64,000 nucleotides of DNA from Callaeas wilsoni. Its lineage: Eukaryota > Chordata > Aves > Passeriformes > Callaeidae. Of the stretch, positions 24,784 to 37,608 are shown piece by piece. Within the stretch, counting starts at the first letter, position 1, and each line of letters starts with the position of its first letter. The DNA is taken from contig VWPU01024400.1 of the NCBI GenBank assembly GCA_013398955.1, positions 1 to 64,000 on the forward strand, given 5' to 3'. The notes under the pieces are model-generated. The model did not search any database. It had not been told where the DNA came from and saw only the letters and a list, made by a program, of their open reading frames with translations. The translations under genes were made by a program, and so were the position numbers.

Positions 24784-26054
24784 CCAGCATGAACTGCTCT
24801 TCTATAGACTGGTGGATCCTTAACAGGCATGGTTGCTCTGTCTCCACTTGGTTTGCCCTGTGCTATCCAGCTTGCTCAGCAGTGGTACAGCTTTCTACAG
24901 CTTGGTGCTTGGTATCTTGAAAGTTTTCTCAAATATGAGGCAGGTACTTCAGGAAGAGAAGCAGTGATTCAGTGCTAAAGCTGTCCATTCTTTATGCTCA
25001 AGCTTGTTCCTGTGTGTGCTCGGGCACTCATGCATATCTCCTCTCCAGCATTTTATGTCCCTCTTCTCTTTAGTGCTTTATCTTCCTTCTGCTCTTTAGT
25101 GCCCATTATCTCTTGTCAGCTCTCTGTGCTACAGAGGGGAGGACACCGTTTGAGGGGAGTGCTGTGAATCAGCCTCATCTGGCATCTCCAGGAGCACTGT
25201 GCATGTGGTGATGGATGTTTCATGTGAGTGTCCTTCTCCTCCCACAGCTGTATCATACGTCTGTGCTCTTGCTGCTGGCTCCTGTTGCACATTCCATGCT
25301 TTGGTCTTCCCATCCCTGCCTGGGTTCTCTTTTGCAAGCAGCTGCTGATGAATAGCATGTCTGCTCTCTGGCTGCATCCGCTGTCCCAATTTTGTTTTCT
25401 CTGTCATTCATTAATGGGTGAACACCTTATGCAAGCTCCATACCCACCTGTCTGGAAATCATTGTCTGTCTCTGGTTGTGAGTGGTACCTGCACGTTTGG
25501 TTCATCTTCCACTTCCTGGCTCTGATTCTCCTCCCATTCCTAAGCAGTGTGGCTCTGCTGCACACAAGAAAATTGTGCTGGGGTCAGGCTGGAGTGAGCC
25601 AGGAACGGTCATCCCCCAGCAGCTTTACACTCCTCACAGATACCTGAAGGAACCAGTGAAAGTGGCTGGTGTCCAGGATATGCAAATGCAAGTGTGTGAC
25701 AAATGAACCAGTTGCCCATTTTTTTGTGACTTGAATAAAGCAGGTGTATGCAGACAGGCAGGGTTCTACTGAGGGACCCTCCTTTGTGCATATGGCTGCT
25801 CCCGTTTGTCCCCAGTGCCACATTATGGGCCTCTGCCCTTGGCCTGTGGTGAGAGAAGATGAGCAGCTGGCAGTAAGCTAGCAAGAATGTGCTACTTAAA
25901 CATAGGTTGCTAATGGCTGTGTGCCCAGTCTCCAGATGTGTGGCTGCTCTGGAATGCCGGCACCTCCCTCTGTGCTGTGGTAGACAATTCCATTATTAGC
26001 TTAGTGGCATCTTTTCATATGCCAACACTTGTGACTGCAAGACTGTTTAATTTT

Positions 26055-26087
26055 CACTACTCTGAAGTATTTGATTTGTCAGCTGTT
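26055..26087. repeat. Direct repeat, upstream copy
   Basis: CACTACTCTGAAGTATTTGA and the 13 bases after it match 28074-28106 at 28 of 33 positions without a gap. The second copy lies just beyond the 3' end of the CR1 element, about 2 kb away, in the same orientation. Confidence 0.6.
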
Positions 26088-26798
26088 AGCTTCTACTAAA
26101 GATCAAATAAAAAGACCAAATGCCAAAGTCCTTACCTAGATTTTTACTCAGTTAGGGCTGGGGCATGGATCCTGTCTGAACAGACCATTATATCTGGTCA
26201 GGATCAGGGCGAGGATCAGAGGCAGCATAAGGTCTTGAATTCAGAAAGTCAGTCACTAGGCTAATCAGTAGAAAACCCCTGTCTTCAGGATGGCTGTCTA
26301 ATCTCCCTTCTTCTGTTACTTTCTATTTGGAGAAATGAAAAATCAGTACTGCTAAAAACACTGCCCACTCACATTTTGAAGCTGGACTATGCAGATGACG
26401 CGTGCAGTTGTGAGTGCCTGACTCCAGGTTCTGGCCCCTCTCTAGTGTGGAGAGCTGCTGCTGTGAGCAAATCATCCTGCAATTCACTGCTGGGGGCCTC
26501 TCTTTAATTATTGAGTGCCAGAATAGATGTATATTGAGTTACCTTGCTGGCAAATATAATCTCCAGCATCTCATGTAACTCTGCAATATTCTCAGTTTTC
26601 CTACCTGCGTAACGTGGTCTTCTTCAAAGAATCTAAAACAAGACAAAATGTGGTTTTATGTAATGCTTGTCTAGCCAACAGGTTGTACACTGGCTTTGAG
26701 GATAGCCTTCCCTGGCAGCATGGATTCCTCTTATTTACAGTCAAGCCTGCACTTGGATGTGCAGCAGAATGAAGCAGGATGTGCGTGGTGCATTTTTA

Positions 26799-26831
26799 AA
26801 CCAACCAACCAAAACAAAAAACCAACCCCCA
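26799..26831. repeat. A/C-rich simple repeat
   Basis: Degenerate CCAA and CAAAA units occur shortly before the 5' limit of the CR1 copy. It is a microsatellite-like tract. Confidence 0.65.
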
Positions 26832-26855
26832 AAGAATTTGGAAAAAAGAGAGAGC

Positions 26856-28061
26856 AGTCTAAGCCAGCACAGCTTTATGAGAGGAAAGTCCTGCTTATCA
26901 AACCTGATTTTCTTTTATGACAAAGTAACCCACCTAGCTGATCAAGGGGAACCAGCTGTTGTAATCTTTTGAGATTTCAGTAAAGCTTTTGATACTGTCT
27001 CTCATAATATTCTTCTGGACAAACTGTCCATCTCACAGCTGGATAAACATGTCATGGGATGGGTGAGCAACTGGCTCACGGGTCGGATGCAAAGGGTGAC
27101 AGTGACTGGGTGTCATGAGACTGGCACTGGTCCCTTAGTGGGGTTCTGCAGGGCTCCACCCTCGGCCCTGTGCTCTTCAACATCTCCATAAATTACTTGG
27201 ATGCAGGACTGGAAGGGATACTACGCAAGTTTGCAGAGAATACAAAACTGACAGGAGCTGTTGACTCCCTCAAAGGCAGGGAGACTGGCAGACACACCTC
27301 AACAAATTAGAGGACTGGGCAATCACCAAACATATGAAGTTCAACAAGGGAAAGTGCCAGATTCTGCACCTGGGGTGGGGCAACCCTGGATCTGCAGATC
27401 GACTGGGGAATGAGATGCTGGAAAACAGCACCTGGAAAGGGTCCTGGGGGTCCTCATTGATGGAAAGTTGAATATGAGTCAGCAGTGCCCTGGCAGCCAG
27501 GAGAGCCAACCGTGTCCAGGAGGCATCAGGCACAGCATTGCTGGCTGGGCAAGGAAGGGGATTGTTCTGCTCTGCTCTGTGCTGAGGTGGCCTCACCTTG
27601 AGTCCTGGGAACAGTCTTGGCCACCACTATATAAGAAAGGCATTAAGCTATTAGAGAGTGTCAAAAGGAGGGCAACAAAGGGGAAGGGCCTTGAGGGGAA
27701 TCCATACGAAGAGCAGCTGAGGGTTCAGCATGGAGGAGACTGAAGGGAGACCTCATTACAGTCTACAGCTTTCTCATGAGAAGAGGAGGGGCAGACAGTG
27801 ATCTCTCCTCCGTGGTGACCAGTGACAGGACCTGAAGGAATGGCCTGAAGTTGTCAGAAGAGGTTTAGGTTAGACAGAAGAAGTGTGTGGTCGGGCACTG
27901 GAACAGGCTTCCCAGAGAAGTGGTCACAGCATCAAGCCTGACAGAGTTCAAGAAGCATTTGGACAATACCTTCAGGAACATTGTGTGACTCTGCAAGGCC
28001 AGGAGTTGAACTCAATGATCTTTGTGGGTCCCTTCCAACTCAGCACATTCTGCGATCCTGT
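26856..28061 (+). mobile_element. CR1 LINE, 5'-truncated, dead reverse transcriptase
   Basis: Translation gives CR1 ORF2 landmarks in order: DFSKAFDTVSHNIL (about 26973), GWVSNWLTGR (about 27058), QGSTLGPVLFN (about 27149), the catalytic box at 27230-27241, then KGKCQ-like and LGVLIDGKLN motifs. The C-terminal part follows, and then the 3' untranslated tail with CCCTTCCAACTC and degenerate ATTCTGTG units near 28047-28061. Only the 3' half is present. The copy is broken by a TGA at 26970-26972, a frameshift before QGSTLGP, and FAEN in place of the FADD metal-binding box. The left limit is where similarity to my knowledge of CR1 starts, and is approximate. Confidence 0.9.
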
Positions 28062-28073
28062 GTATTTTGCTCT

Positions 28074-28106
28074 CACTGCTCTGAAATATTCCATTTGTCA
28101 ACTGTT
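28074..28106. repeat. Direct repeat, downstream copy
   Basis: CACTGCTCTGAAATATTCCA and the 13 bases after it form the partner of 26055-26087 (28 of 33 identical). It starts about a dozen bases after the CR1 3' end. Confidence 0.6.
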
Positions 28107-29529
28107 GCTGTAGAAGCCCTGGCTGATACATCTTGAGGGAACTGCAGTAGCAGTTCTGGCCAAGTGGTGTGTGACTCCAGAGGCTGCCTGCATCCGTGCA
28201 GGCTGTACTGGTGTCACTTGCAGGAGCACTTGGAGGTGGGGGGCGAGAGAAGATCAACGTACACATTTATATTTTTTCCCAGCTTGCAGAGATGCAAATG
28301 GCTGCCAGTGTTCCCTCATCCCTTCTCTGTCCTGCTGTCACACACAGACTGCAGGCATCAGAGCTGCGAGCAGTGGTTGAGAAATTAGCCATGGATCCCT
28401 TGACCTTTAGTTTCTGTAAAATCCTCTGGATAATGTAGTCTCCAGTGCTCACGGCCATGATACAACTATTACATATGTTCTTTCTAAGTATGGCAAGCAA
28501 AACTTGTCATTCCTTATTTTGCAAAAGAAATAAAACTGGTTAATTCCATGTAATCCTGATGACAGTTTACAAAAGAAAGAAACATTACCCAATGCCTAAA
28601 TGGAAGAAAAGGCAATACTGTGGTTAGTAGAATACTTTTGTTATTCACGAGTTTCAGCGAATTTCATGAGTCAGGCAGGAGCTGTGAGCCCGAGGTCCCT
28701 CCTGTGTGACCCCCCCAGGTTTGTCCCCTGCAGCAGTGCTGGCAGGTCCTGACAGAGTAACTACAGCAGGGATCTCTCGTACTGCTGTATCCCTGGGCTG
28801 GCGAGAGCAGGGAAGCAGGGCTCCATCTACCGCTGTGTGGGGAGAAGGCAAAAATAACCAGGATGGCATTCTTCTGCATGGGAAAGCTACTGGATACAGT
28901 GAACTACATGCGCCTTTTTTTTTTTTTTCTCCTCTTTGCGTTTGTTTTTTTTCCTTTCCCCTGTGACTTCCAGAGCCCTTCACTTCCAATCCATTTCCCT
29001 GATTGAGGCATTGTGCAGGTCTGTAGCTGGGGACAGTCTCCACTTGTACATCCTGTCATGTGAGGCTGGAGAAAACAGCAGGGAAACAAAGTGACTTGTA
29101 CACACACACAGAAAACTGGAAGCAGAATCAGAAACGAACCCTGATTTCCAGTCTATTTCTCTGACAGGATGGGGTTCATGCTCCAAAACGTGTTGAATAC
29201 AGAGAGTTCTTGGAGGGCTGCAGGAGCAGGAACAGGGTCATGATAGTGCACAGTTCTGCAGCTTTTTGCTTGATTTGCCAGTGCTCTGTTTCGGAACTTC
29301 CTGTACTTGTATAGCCAGAGATTTGTTTCTTCTATACATACATACCCACAGGCATTTATATGAGAATTGAGCTCTGCATAGGTCCTCTTCTGCCAAGCTA
29401 GGTGATGCAGTGAGGGGTGTGAGCCCTGAACCCAGGGCTGTATGCAAGTTCTGCAAGCAAATTCGGTCCTCAATACTTTCAGCTAAAATCCTACTCTTTG
29501 TCTTGCAGATTGTAGCTGAATAGTGGACC
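28107..29529. other. Gene-free stretch between two CR1 copies
   Basis: It holds a run of 14 T at 28915-28928 inside a longer pyrimidine tract (28913-28970) and a short CA run near 29101. Overlapping minus-strand frames at 28654-29043 include the Lys-rich complement of the T tract and are not convincing. Nothing else is supported. Confidence 0.6.
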
Positions 29530-29698
29530 AGGTTGTCCAGGGCAGTTGTGGCTGCCCATCCCTGGAAGTGTTCAAGGCCAAGTCAGACAGGGCTTGGGGC
29601 AACCTGCTCTAGTGGAAGGTGACCCTGCTGAGGGTGGAGTTGGTGGACAAGATGGTTTTTAAAGGTCTCTTCCAACACGAACCAGTCTGTGATTCTCT
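29530..29698 (+). mobile_element. CR1 LINE 3' fragment
   Basis: GGCTGCCCATCCCTGGAAGT, TTCAAGGCCAAGTCAGACAG and GGTCTCTTCCAACAC followed by CTGTGATTCT are the standard last 170 bases of a CR1 element in sense orientation. It is 5'-truncated, lacks any coding part, and differs somewhat from the tail of the 28.0 kb copy. Confidence 0.9.
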
Positions 29699-32600
29699 AT
29701 TGAAAACTGAATCTTTTCCCCGTCCTTGATCTTTGCAATCATCTAAATTAACCCCGCTGTGCTGGGTGAGATACTGCTTTATATAGCTGGTACTGCCCAG
29801 TTTGAATAACTCCTGAAGGATAATGTGTACAGTGTCATTCTAGAAAAAAATAGATTTTAGGATTTAGAATGCTAGGAAAAGGTGCTAATTTTTCTTTACA
29901 AGTGATTTGCTGGTAGTGAGAAGCCATCGTTATTCAGTGCTTGCAGGGAACATGAGAAGTGTCTGGATTCTTAGGCTTCCACAAAAAGCTTAACTGATAG
30001 TTCTGCACTGATGGCAGGAAGAGTTTGAGCTTACATTATTTGACTGGGAGATCTTGTCTCAAGTTATGTGAACAGATGTTTCAAATTTGAGTTCAGCCTG
30101 GCAGAAGAGGGAGAACAATCTAGTCCCCTGCATTTCCCATATTTTGCTTGGGAGAAAAAAATCAGAAGTGAGTTTCTTTTTTTCCCACTTAACTGGATTT
30201 TTCTTTACTGTGAAACTGAAATGCAAACTCCTGGGAAGGAGGAGAGATTCACTTTTATCCAACCCAGTACTTAAAGCTTTTCATCTGTTTGCTCAGCTGC
30301 CTTTTACTTGTCAGCTTTTTCATGTGTGGAGCTACAATTAACTCTGAAAAACATCACAAACCGTTAAGTCCCCCAAAACTTTCTCCTCAGAAGACATGGT
30401 CTGCTTTCCACAGAGGGCTGCATTACACAGCCAGGCAGCCCTTTGTGTAGTAGCTCGTGTGCTGCAGCAAGAGGAACGTAAAAATACTTCTCTTGATACA
30501 GCTGTCAACAATTAAACTGTGAAGCTTCGCTCACAGAGGTTAGGGAGAAGCCCAGGGAAACTGAAACAGCTTTCAAGAGAAAGCGCTGAACATACATGCC
30601 AGAAATCAAGGAATAGATTGCAGATGACAAATACACATCTCCATAGACTATCAGGGAAGAATTTGGTTTGACAGTGGCTGTGGAGCCATGGAGATGTGCT
30701 GGATCAGGCTGAACATGGCAGTGAACAGAAATAATTAAGCCAGATAAGCATGCCTAATACTGACTTTTATGGGAGGATCCACCCATACATTCGATGGGCA
30801 AATCCTACAGACGGCTGGAAAGTGGAGGACCCTCCACTCCTTCTGATACTGCTCTGCAGTTTTTATACCATGCCTGTTGTCTGTAAACCTTGAGGACCTG
30901 TTTTAAGGCAGAAGATGCTGTTGTCACCCCCAGTAGGAGACAGGGCAGCAAAATGGTCTGTTGGGGTTGGAGAGCAACAGATGTTGACAGTGGAATGACA
31001 TGTTGGAACGTGCCAGTCCTTGGCATATCCCTGTAGGCCTGGAGGAGATCAGGTCTGTCATGAGCAGTGGATAAAGAGATAAAAAGTGAGGGGAGCACTT
31101 GCACACATCACCCTGGGAGCCACAGGGGGAGGCCATGCTGCCAGGTACTGTGGGCACAGACTGTCCCACCTCATCTCTTGGGCAGAATGAACTGCCATGT
31201 TTGGGTTTAGCCAGTGACCTTGGTGGTTGAGCTGCTGGCTAAATGTGGCCTCAGCAGCATCTTGGAGGCCATGAAATCTTTGGGACTGGGGGAAGCAGAG
31301 CTGAACACCTTTATGTTCTCGTAGAGCTACCACAGCCAGAGCAGCAGAGCTGTCCCCACACTCAGGACAACCTGGCCTCGGGTGGGAGCTCTCATGGCAG
31401 CATAGGAGCACAGAAGGAGCTGGTTGATTGTAGTCCCTTGTTTATGTGGTAGCAGAGTCAGGCTGTAGGTACAGTGCAGACCCTGGAAGTTTGCTGCTGC
31501 TGCAGCAGTGTTTGTAGCTTAGGCCCTCAGCTTCCCAGGGCTTTTGGTGCTGTGTGATGTGGGAAGTAGCTCATCCTTTCCTTGGTCGCCCCTTTTTCTC
31601 ACAAAGTGTCTGCTGAATTCTGCCAAATTAGTAATTTATTTAACTCTCTCACACTGCAGCCTGTGGTGATGCATCCCATTAACAACAGCAGGTTTGAGTA
31701 AGGCTGGAAGCTCCCCAGGTCCCAAGAGAAGATTGGAACTGTCCTGGTTGCTGTGCCTGGGGGGAGCATGAGGGTGGTGGGAGATGGGGATCTGCGGGGC
31801 GCAGTGAGTGGTCTGAAATTGCATCTAAAATAGCTGAACAGTGACATTTTCTCTTGACAGAAGTGGTGAAAGGCCACAGACGCTTCCTTTCCGTGACTCA
31901 GAAACTTGCAAATCTTCTTTGATTCACACCTTATAAGTAAAATTAGCCTGTGCCTCACTGCTGCCAAACTCTTTCAAAGCAAAGATACTTGTGCAAAGGA
32001 ATTCAGCAACAGAAATGCAATTCACTTGTGGATCAGATTACTGTTATTTCTAACTGGAAGCGGCACCAGAAATGCTTGCAGGGATTTCCACTTTGCCTTT
32101 GAAAAGATGTGCATATTGTTGGTAGAAAAATAGTTATTTGGTAGGATAATTCACATACGCTAGGGGACGGGGAGGGGAATGAGCCCCATGAGGCTGCTGC
32201 AGTGATGAGTACAAGAGTTCAGCTTTGCACTATAACATTCAGTCATTTTGAAACAGGGATCTTCAGCTGTTGTTATCGGGAATGTTGTGACGTGAGCTGC
32301 AATCACTGGTGCTCAGGAGGAGATTTCCAGCCCCAGGTCTGAGCTTTCACCCAGCACATGGGTCTTTATGCTGCTTATGCCTTGGCATCCCAGAGAGCTG
32401 TCGGACATACTCCTGCACGTGGGCATTCTTCAGGTGAGACTTAGTGAAGGGAAGGATTTTGTTGATTCTTAAGACAGCAATTTGTGACACTGATGAATGT
32501 GATGTTACCTTGAAATATGAACTTACCATCAGCTGGGAGCGTCAGTCAAGAAAAAAATCTGGCACTTAAAATCCATGCTGTTCGCAGTCTATATTTTGCA

Positions 32601-35600
32601 GCCAGCTGTAAGTGAAGCCTCAGTTCCCGTGATGATGCTCTTGGGGATGGAACCCGATGGCATCCGCAGAGTTCGGCGTGGAGGCCGATGGACTCCTGCA
32701 GCCCACAGAGGGGAGTTCCAGACCCCTGCGCCCCTCTGCCCATGGACAGCGATGGCAGAACATCACGGTCCCCTCCAAATGCCAGCACGGAGCAGACGTC
32801 TCCAACAGGGTTAACTGCCTGGGATAGCCAAGGACAGCCGCGAGCTGTGGACTTCTAATGCAGAAACTCGTTTGCTCGTAATCTGTGGGGGTGAGTTTTA
32901 GAATAAAGCCAAGAGTGCTCTGATTGTAGCCTGAAATACTGATATAAATGGTGGAAGGAATGGATGTCTGTACTATAATGCAGAGGTATATAATATCTGT
33001 AGTATAGTATATATAATACACATACAGACATTTTTCTTCCTGGCACATCAAGAGTTTTAAACCAAATGAGTACAAAAGTGATTTACTTAAGAAAACGTTA
33101 GGCATGTTGCACTGGAAATAGAACTGGTTATATTACTTTACCCCAAAATAATATACTTGGTATCTTTGGGTGTCAAGTGAAGCCTTGCTAAATAACAACA
33201 CATTTTTGTGACCATCTTGGCCAGGTTTGTTCTTTCTGCTTGACGAACTGTGCACAGAGAAGTGGATCTCCAAGGAGTGAATTTTTTTGCCCTTTGGAAA
33301 TGTGTGTGAAAGGGACAGCAGCATATGGACTTGGCATGCCCCAGGCATGGCTGTGGGAGCCTGGGAACATTTTGTGCCTGCAGCAAGTGCAGGAAGAAGG
33401 GAGGAGGAGAGTGGAGCAAGCGACTGCAATGAGCTGTGTGGTGGTGGCAATGAGTTACATGTCTGCGAGCAGGAGCAGCCGGGGAGGGGCAGCCATGACC
33501 TAGTCTTCATCACAGCTGAGGTGAGGAACAGGCCTCGTACTATGCCCCTTCCTTGCCTCATGGGTCACAGCAGAATTGGGAGATTCTCATGAAGAGCCAC
33601 AGGCAACATCTGGACCAGAGTGTGCAAATAAAATTGCTGGCCAGAGCAAAATCAAGCCAGCTGCTGAAGGAAGGGACAGAAGAGGGGCTGGCTTTGGAAG
33701 CTCAGCTCTGTCAGCAGTCGGAGACTTCAGTTGCAAGTGGAGGCAGAAGCATGCCATGGCTTTTCCAAATGTACCACCATAAGATGCTTTTATGGATCAG
33801 AAACTCCAAATGTTGTACAGAACAATGAACTAAAAATGAAACCATAGAACTCTTGCATGAATTGCAGGTGAGCACAGGGCAAGTGAGTATACCACAGGCA
33901 GACGGGCACATGCAGCACACGTGCACAGAAAGCCTGAAACAGGCTGCACGTGGCCATATCCTGCACAGCAAGTCTGCAGCACATTGAGGCAGAGCAATTG
34001 CTGCTTGCAGCTGTAATGGCAGTGTATTTGGTCTCTCATTATGGATCTTGGAGAACAACCCCCTCACATGTACAGTTAAATAGGGTGTGTTTTCCTCTGC
34101 CTCAAATATGTGATGCACCCCAGTGAGGTCAAGTGAGAAGTTCATGTGCCTTTCGGTAGGTGTTGTTGCCTACCTTAACAGAAGATGTTCTGATTCAGTT
34201 ACAAGAAGTACTGATAGAGGCTGGGCCTGTGTCCCACTCCGCCACCCTGAGCTGAGCTGGTGTTGGCACCTGGAGCAGGAGATGCTTTTACTCCCTCGCT
34301 TTTTAATGTTGGTATCTCCCTCTTTTGCTTGGAGCAGCAGCAGCACTGGTCTGGCATCACTGCCAGACATATCTGCACGAAGGACCAGGTGACACCGCGC
34401 CATTGCCTCTCACGGTTTCTGTTGGCCTGTTTCTTGTATGTGTTCATGCACTGGTGATGGTTCCCGTGCCCTGGCACTGAATATCACGTCCCATTTTTGT
34501 GAAATGATGCCGATTTGCAGATACAATCTCTTCCCAGACCTATGCCTGCCCCAGTAACTGCTGGGAACCTCGCAAGCCCTGGCAGAGGTGCCAGAACTCC
34601 CCTGTGTGCAAAGTGTGCCAGGCTACCACGGCGCTTGCTCATGGAGCAGGGAAAAGCATGAATGGGGGCAGATTTTAGGGTTATTTTAGTCAAGAAAATT
34701 CAGGGATGTTAATTGCTGAGCTGTCATCAATTTCAGTGAATGCAGAACCCAATTAGCCTCTAATTTTAGTTTCATAATAATGCCATTGTCAGCTCTTTCT
34801 GTACAGCAGGTGAGGCAGTTTTAGACGTGGCTCCACAGCTGCTTTGTGCGGGTGGCTGCTTCCTAGAACCTGACACCCAGCAGGGAAATTGGGGCAGCAT
34901 GTGGAAATGCTTTGAAAGGCCTTGGGGTTTTTATAAATTTTTTTTTTTTGCTGTCCCACTGCTGCCACACACACATGGCTCACACGGGCACCAGCCCTCA
35001 GCAGGCACAATTTTCCCTTGGCTGACACCCCACCTGGCAAAAGATAAGTCTCAACACAGTCCTGTTGAGGCTCACTCACTCACAGATCTGAAGGGGGGAG
35101 GCTGCTAATTGCAGAATGCCATAAACATGCACGGTGTACCTGTAAGCAGCAAGGAGGGACTGGAGTGGTCTTCAGACAGTGGCCACCTGCGGCTCTCTGG
35201 GACGTGCTAGGAAGGATGGTCACCTCTGTCCCACTGCTGCTGGCATGGTCTGAGTGCAGGCGGGTGCTCTCCTGGACATGTGTGCTGTGCTCCGTGCACC
35301 CCTGCTCTGGGTTGCAACATGGCTGCAGCAGCACTGAGGTCATCCTGCCAGGATTCATTGGCACTGTCAGCGGTGGGAATTCCAACTGTGACTGCACTTT
35401 GTGGCATTCTTCTGCTTGTGGGTATTTCTGCACAGCTCTAGTCTCCCCATGTTATTCCTCATGGATCTTGAACTGGTGTAAAAGTGGTGCCTGATAGAGT
35501 AGCCTGGGCTGTCTGGAAACACCTGGGCACAGTTGGCTTTGGAGCACAGCGGGGAGGTTGGTTCTTTTCTGGAAAATACCAAACATATAGATGGGAACAA

Positions 35601-37272
35601 ATGGGAGATGAGTGCCAACATCCATACCAGGAGACCAGAACTTTTATCTGATGGAGCCACGAGATGGGGAAAATGTCCATAGGATGTAGAAGTTTATTTA
35701 AACTTGTATCTAATGTTAATGAGTGGACCCACAGCACAGGCTTTCTGACTTGGAAGCCAGTTGCTGACATAGAGCAGCTGAGCTTTATTTGAAGAGAATT
35801 GTTGTGCTCCAGTGGATTTGCAGGTGCAACACAGTGACATGTTAACTGTTTGGGCTTCCCTGTCGTGCTCTCAGCCATCCTGGAGGATACACAAAGGTTG
35901 GAGGATGACTGGAATGCCATAATGAGTTTTCCAGAAAGAAACTCAATGAAGCTTTAGAAATCTCCACTGGCTCATGCTGCTTTTGAGACATGTCCAAGCT
36001 GATGGTCACATATGAGTCCTTATAGCTCCTCTTGAAGGTCTGAAGGCTTTGTTTTCCAGCAGAAGAGCTTTTCTGGGCGTTATTTGTGCTGGACTGATGT
36101 TCGAATACAACTGTTACTAAGAACTGACAACAGAGTAGGTATGACAGCCCTGTCAAGGAATGGATGATCCCCTGTCTTTAAATACACTTTCTATTTATGT
36201 TGGCAGTGTACAGACTCCTCAGGATTTTACCTGCTATCCCAGACTAACACTTCAAAAGTGCCACCAAGGAAACTTCTCTGCCTATCTCTTTCTATTTCAA
36301 AACTTCTTAACTGAATAATGTGAGTTGGCGGATACATCACTGCCTGTTGAAGCTCACAGTTGAAGAATGTTCAAAAGAAAAAGAAAATGTTTGGAAAGTA
36401 TTTTTTTACTATCAAACAGACCAGGAAATTCTATCAGCTGAGGGGATATACCAATTGTTCCTGCAGCTTAATTTTTCATGGTTAGTTTATTTTTCATGTT
36501 TGTCAGAATGTTTCAGTTCATACCTCAGACACCTCAACCTCTGCGAGTGTCGGGGTCCCCTGGAGGGGCCAGCAGCTCATTGTGCCCCCAGATCAGCTGG
36601 CAGCCATCTGCCTTGTGTTAGGAGAAACATGATATTCCCGCTGGCTTGGACCCGCGAATGGGGGTGGGAACACTATGAAAATGCTGCTTAAACCAACACA
36701 TAACCAGCATTTCAGAATAAATAAGTAAAATATACAATAAATAAGTTGCCTGCATTTTCTCAGCAGAAAAGATGAGCATTTTCGGGAAAAAATGATGGTT
36801 TTCCACACCCTTTTGTAGAAGCTGCTGTGGATGCCAGGTCAGTTGCTACCCATGGGATTGGCTGCTGGGGACTGGGCCACAGAGGGATGGTGGAGACTGC
36901 CTTGGTTTTACCATCTGACTCCAGATCTGGCTTCTGGCTTTCTCTGACAGTACCAGTGCTATCAACAGGGCCTGGCTGGAGTTAATTGAATTAAATGAGA
37001 CACTTGCCAGGGACATCAGTTATCTCCTGCAGTCATTAGCACAAGAATGGTGTAAGGATTAGCTCTTGTTTGCTGTCTCAGGTGTTAGTGGTGATACCAG
37101 CCGACATGTTAAGGTCTTGTCAGCAGCAGCATGTTCTGGAAGAGACAGCAGCCTCTTTAGCTCATAATACCCATATCATTTTTTTAAAATGCAGGTATTC
37201 TTCATTGGTGTAATTTTATTTTAGTCCTCACTTTGAATAGTTTAATGAGTTTAATTTCATCTCTCTTTTCAG
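29699..37272. other. Gene-free stretch
   Basis: No recognisable gene. It has an exon-like segment at 33384-33520. Further donors (GTGAGCACA at 33868 and GTGAGTATA at 33883) are preceded by stops in all frames. There is a CpG-bearing patch at 32600-32850 and a T run at about 34940. The plus-strand frame at 33553-33828 has balanced, charged composition (LLARAKSSQLLKEGTEEGLA) but no splice support of its own. Confidence 0.5.
33384..33520 (+). other. Exon-like open segment (137 bp)
   Basis: TTTTGTGCCTGCAG ending at 33383 and GCTGAG|GTGAGGAAC at 33521 bound an open frame (phase 1 in, phase 0 out). The peptide is polar and acidic (REEESGASDCNELCGGGNEL) and ends in a hydrophobic LVFITAE. The frame continues open past the donor to 33592. 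No family is recognised. The acceptor polypyrimidine tract is mediocre. Confidence 0.14.
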
Positions 37273-37520
37273 GGAGTCAGCAAATGTGTAAGACAGATGC
37301 ACTCACTCTTCTGACTGACAACACTTCCCAAAGACTTGCTCTCCAGCCCCTGGAGCCTGCTTCGCCAGCCCCGGGAGCATGGCCATGGTGTGGGGTGAGT
37401 GATGCAGAGGAGTCACAGTCTGGGTGTTGCTGGTATCACATGAACTCTGCAGTGGGGGAGGAGGGACCTGGGCTTTTGATTTCTGACGATATTGCTCTGA
37501 TAAATAAAGAAAAGATTTAA
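37273..37520 (+). other. Exon-like segment with excellent acceptor, possible terminal exon
   Basis: TTTCATCTCTCTTTTCAG ending at 37272 is one of the best acceptors in the window. The open frame runs to TAA at 37518-37520. There is a good internal donor, GTGGG|GTGAGTGAT, at 37395, so the segment could be an internal exon of 122 bp (37273-37394, phase 1 in, phase 0 out). Alternatively it could be a last exon using AATAAA at 37503-37508 with the GT-rich tract at about 37535-37555 downstream. An in-frame ATG lies at 37284. The peptide has TDNTSQRLALQPLEPASPAP and no recognisable domain. Confidence 0.18.
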
Positions 37521-37608
37521 CTGCTGCAGGAAAGTGTGGGGGATTTGCTCTTTGGTATTCTGGATGAGAACTTCTGGTCCTGAAGGTCTGTATAATTACT
37601 GAGGAAGC

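Larger units (their letters stand above)
24784..26855. other. Gene-free stretch upstream of the CR1 copy
   Basis: No recognisable gene. It holds one arm of a 33-base direct repeat (26055-26087), an AATAAA polyadenylation-type signal near 25734, and an A/C-rich simple repeat (26799-26831). A minus-strand segment at 26373-26460 has an acceptor (GCTCACAG), a GTGAGTGGG donor and an open frame, but it is only 88 bases long. Confidence 0.5.

Noticed and set aside
26373..26460. Minus-strand exon-like segment with GTGAGTGGG donor
   Set aside because: It is only 88 bases, the acceptor has a poor pyrimidine tract, and there is no partner exon with matching phase.
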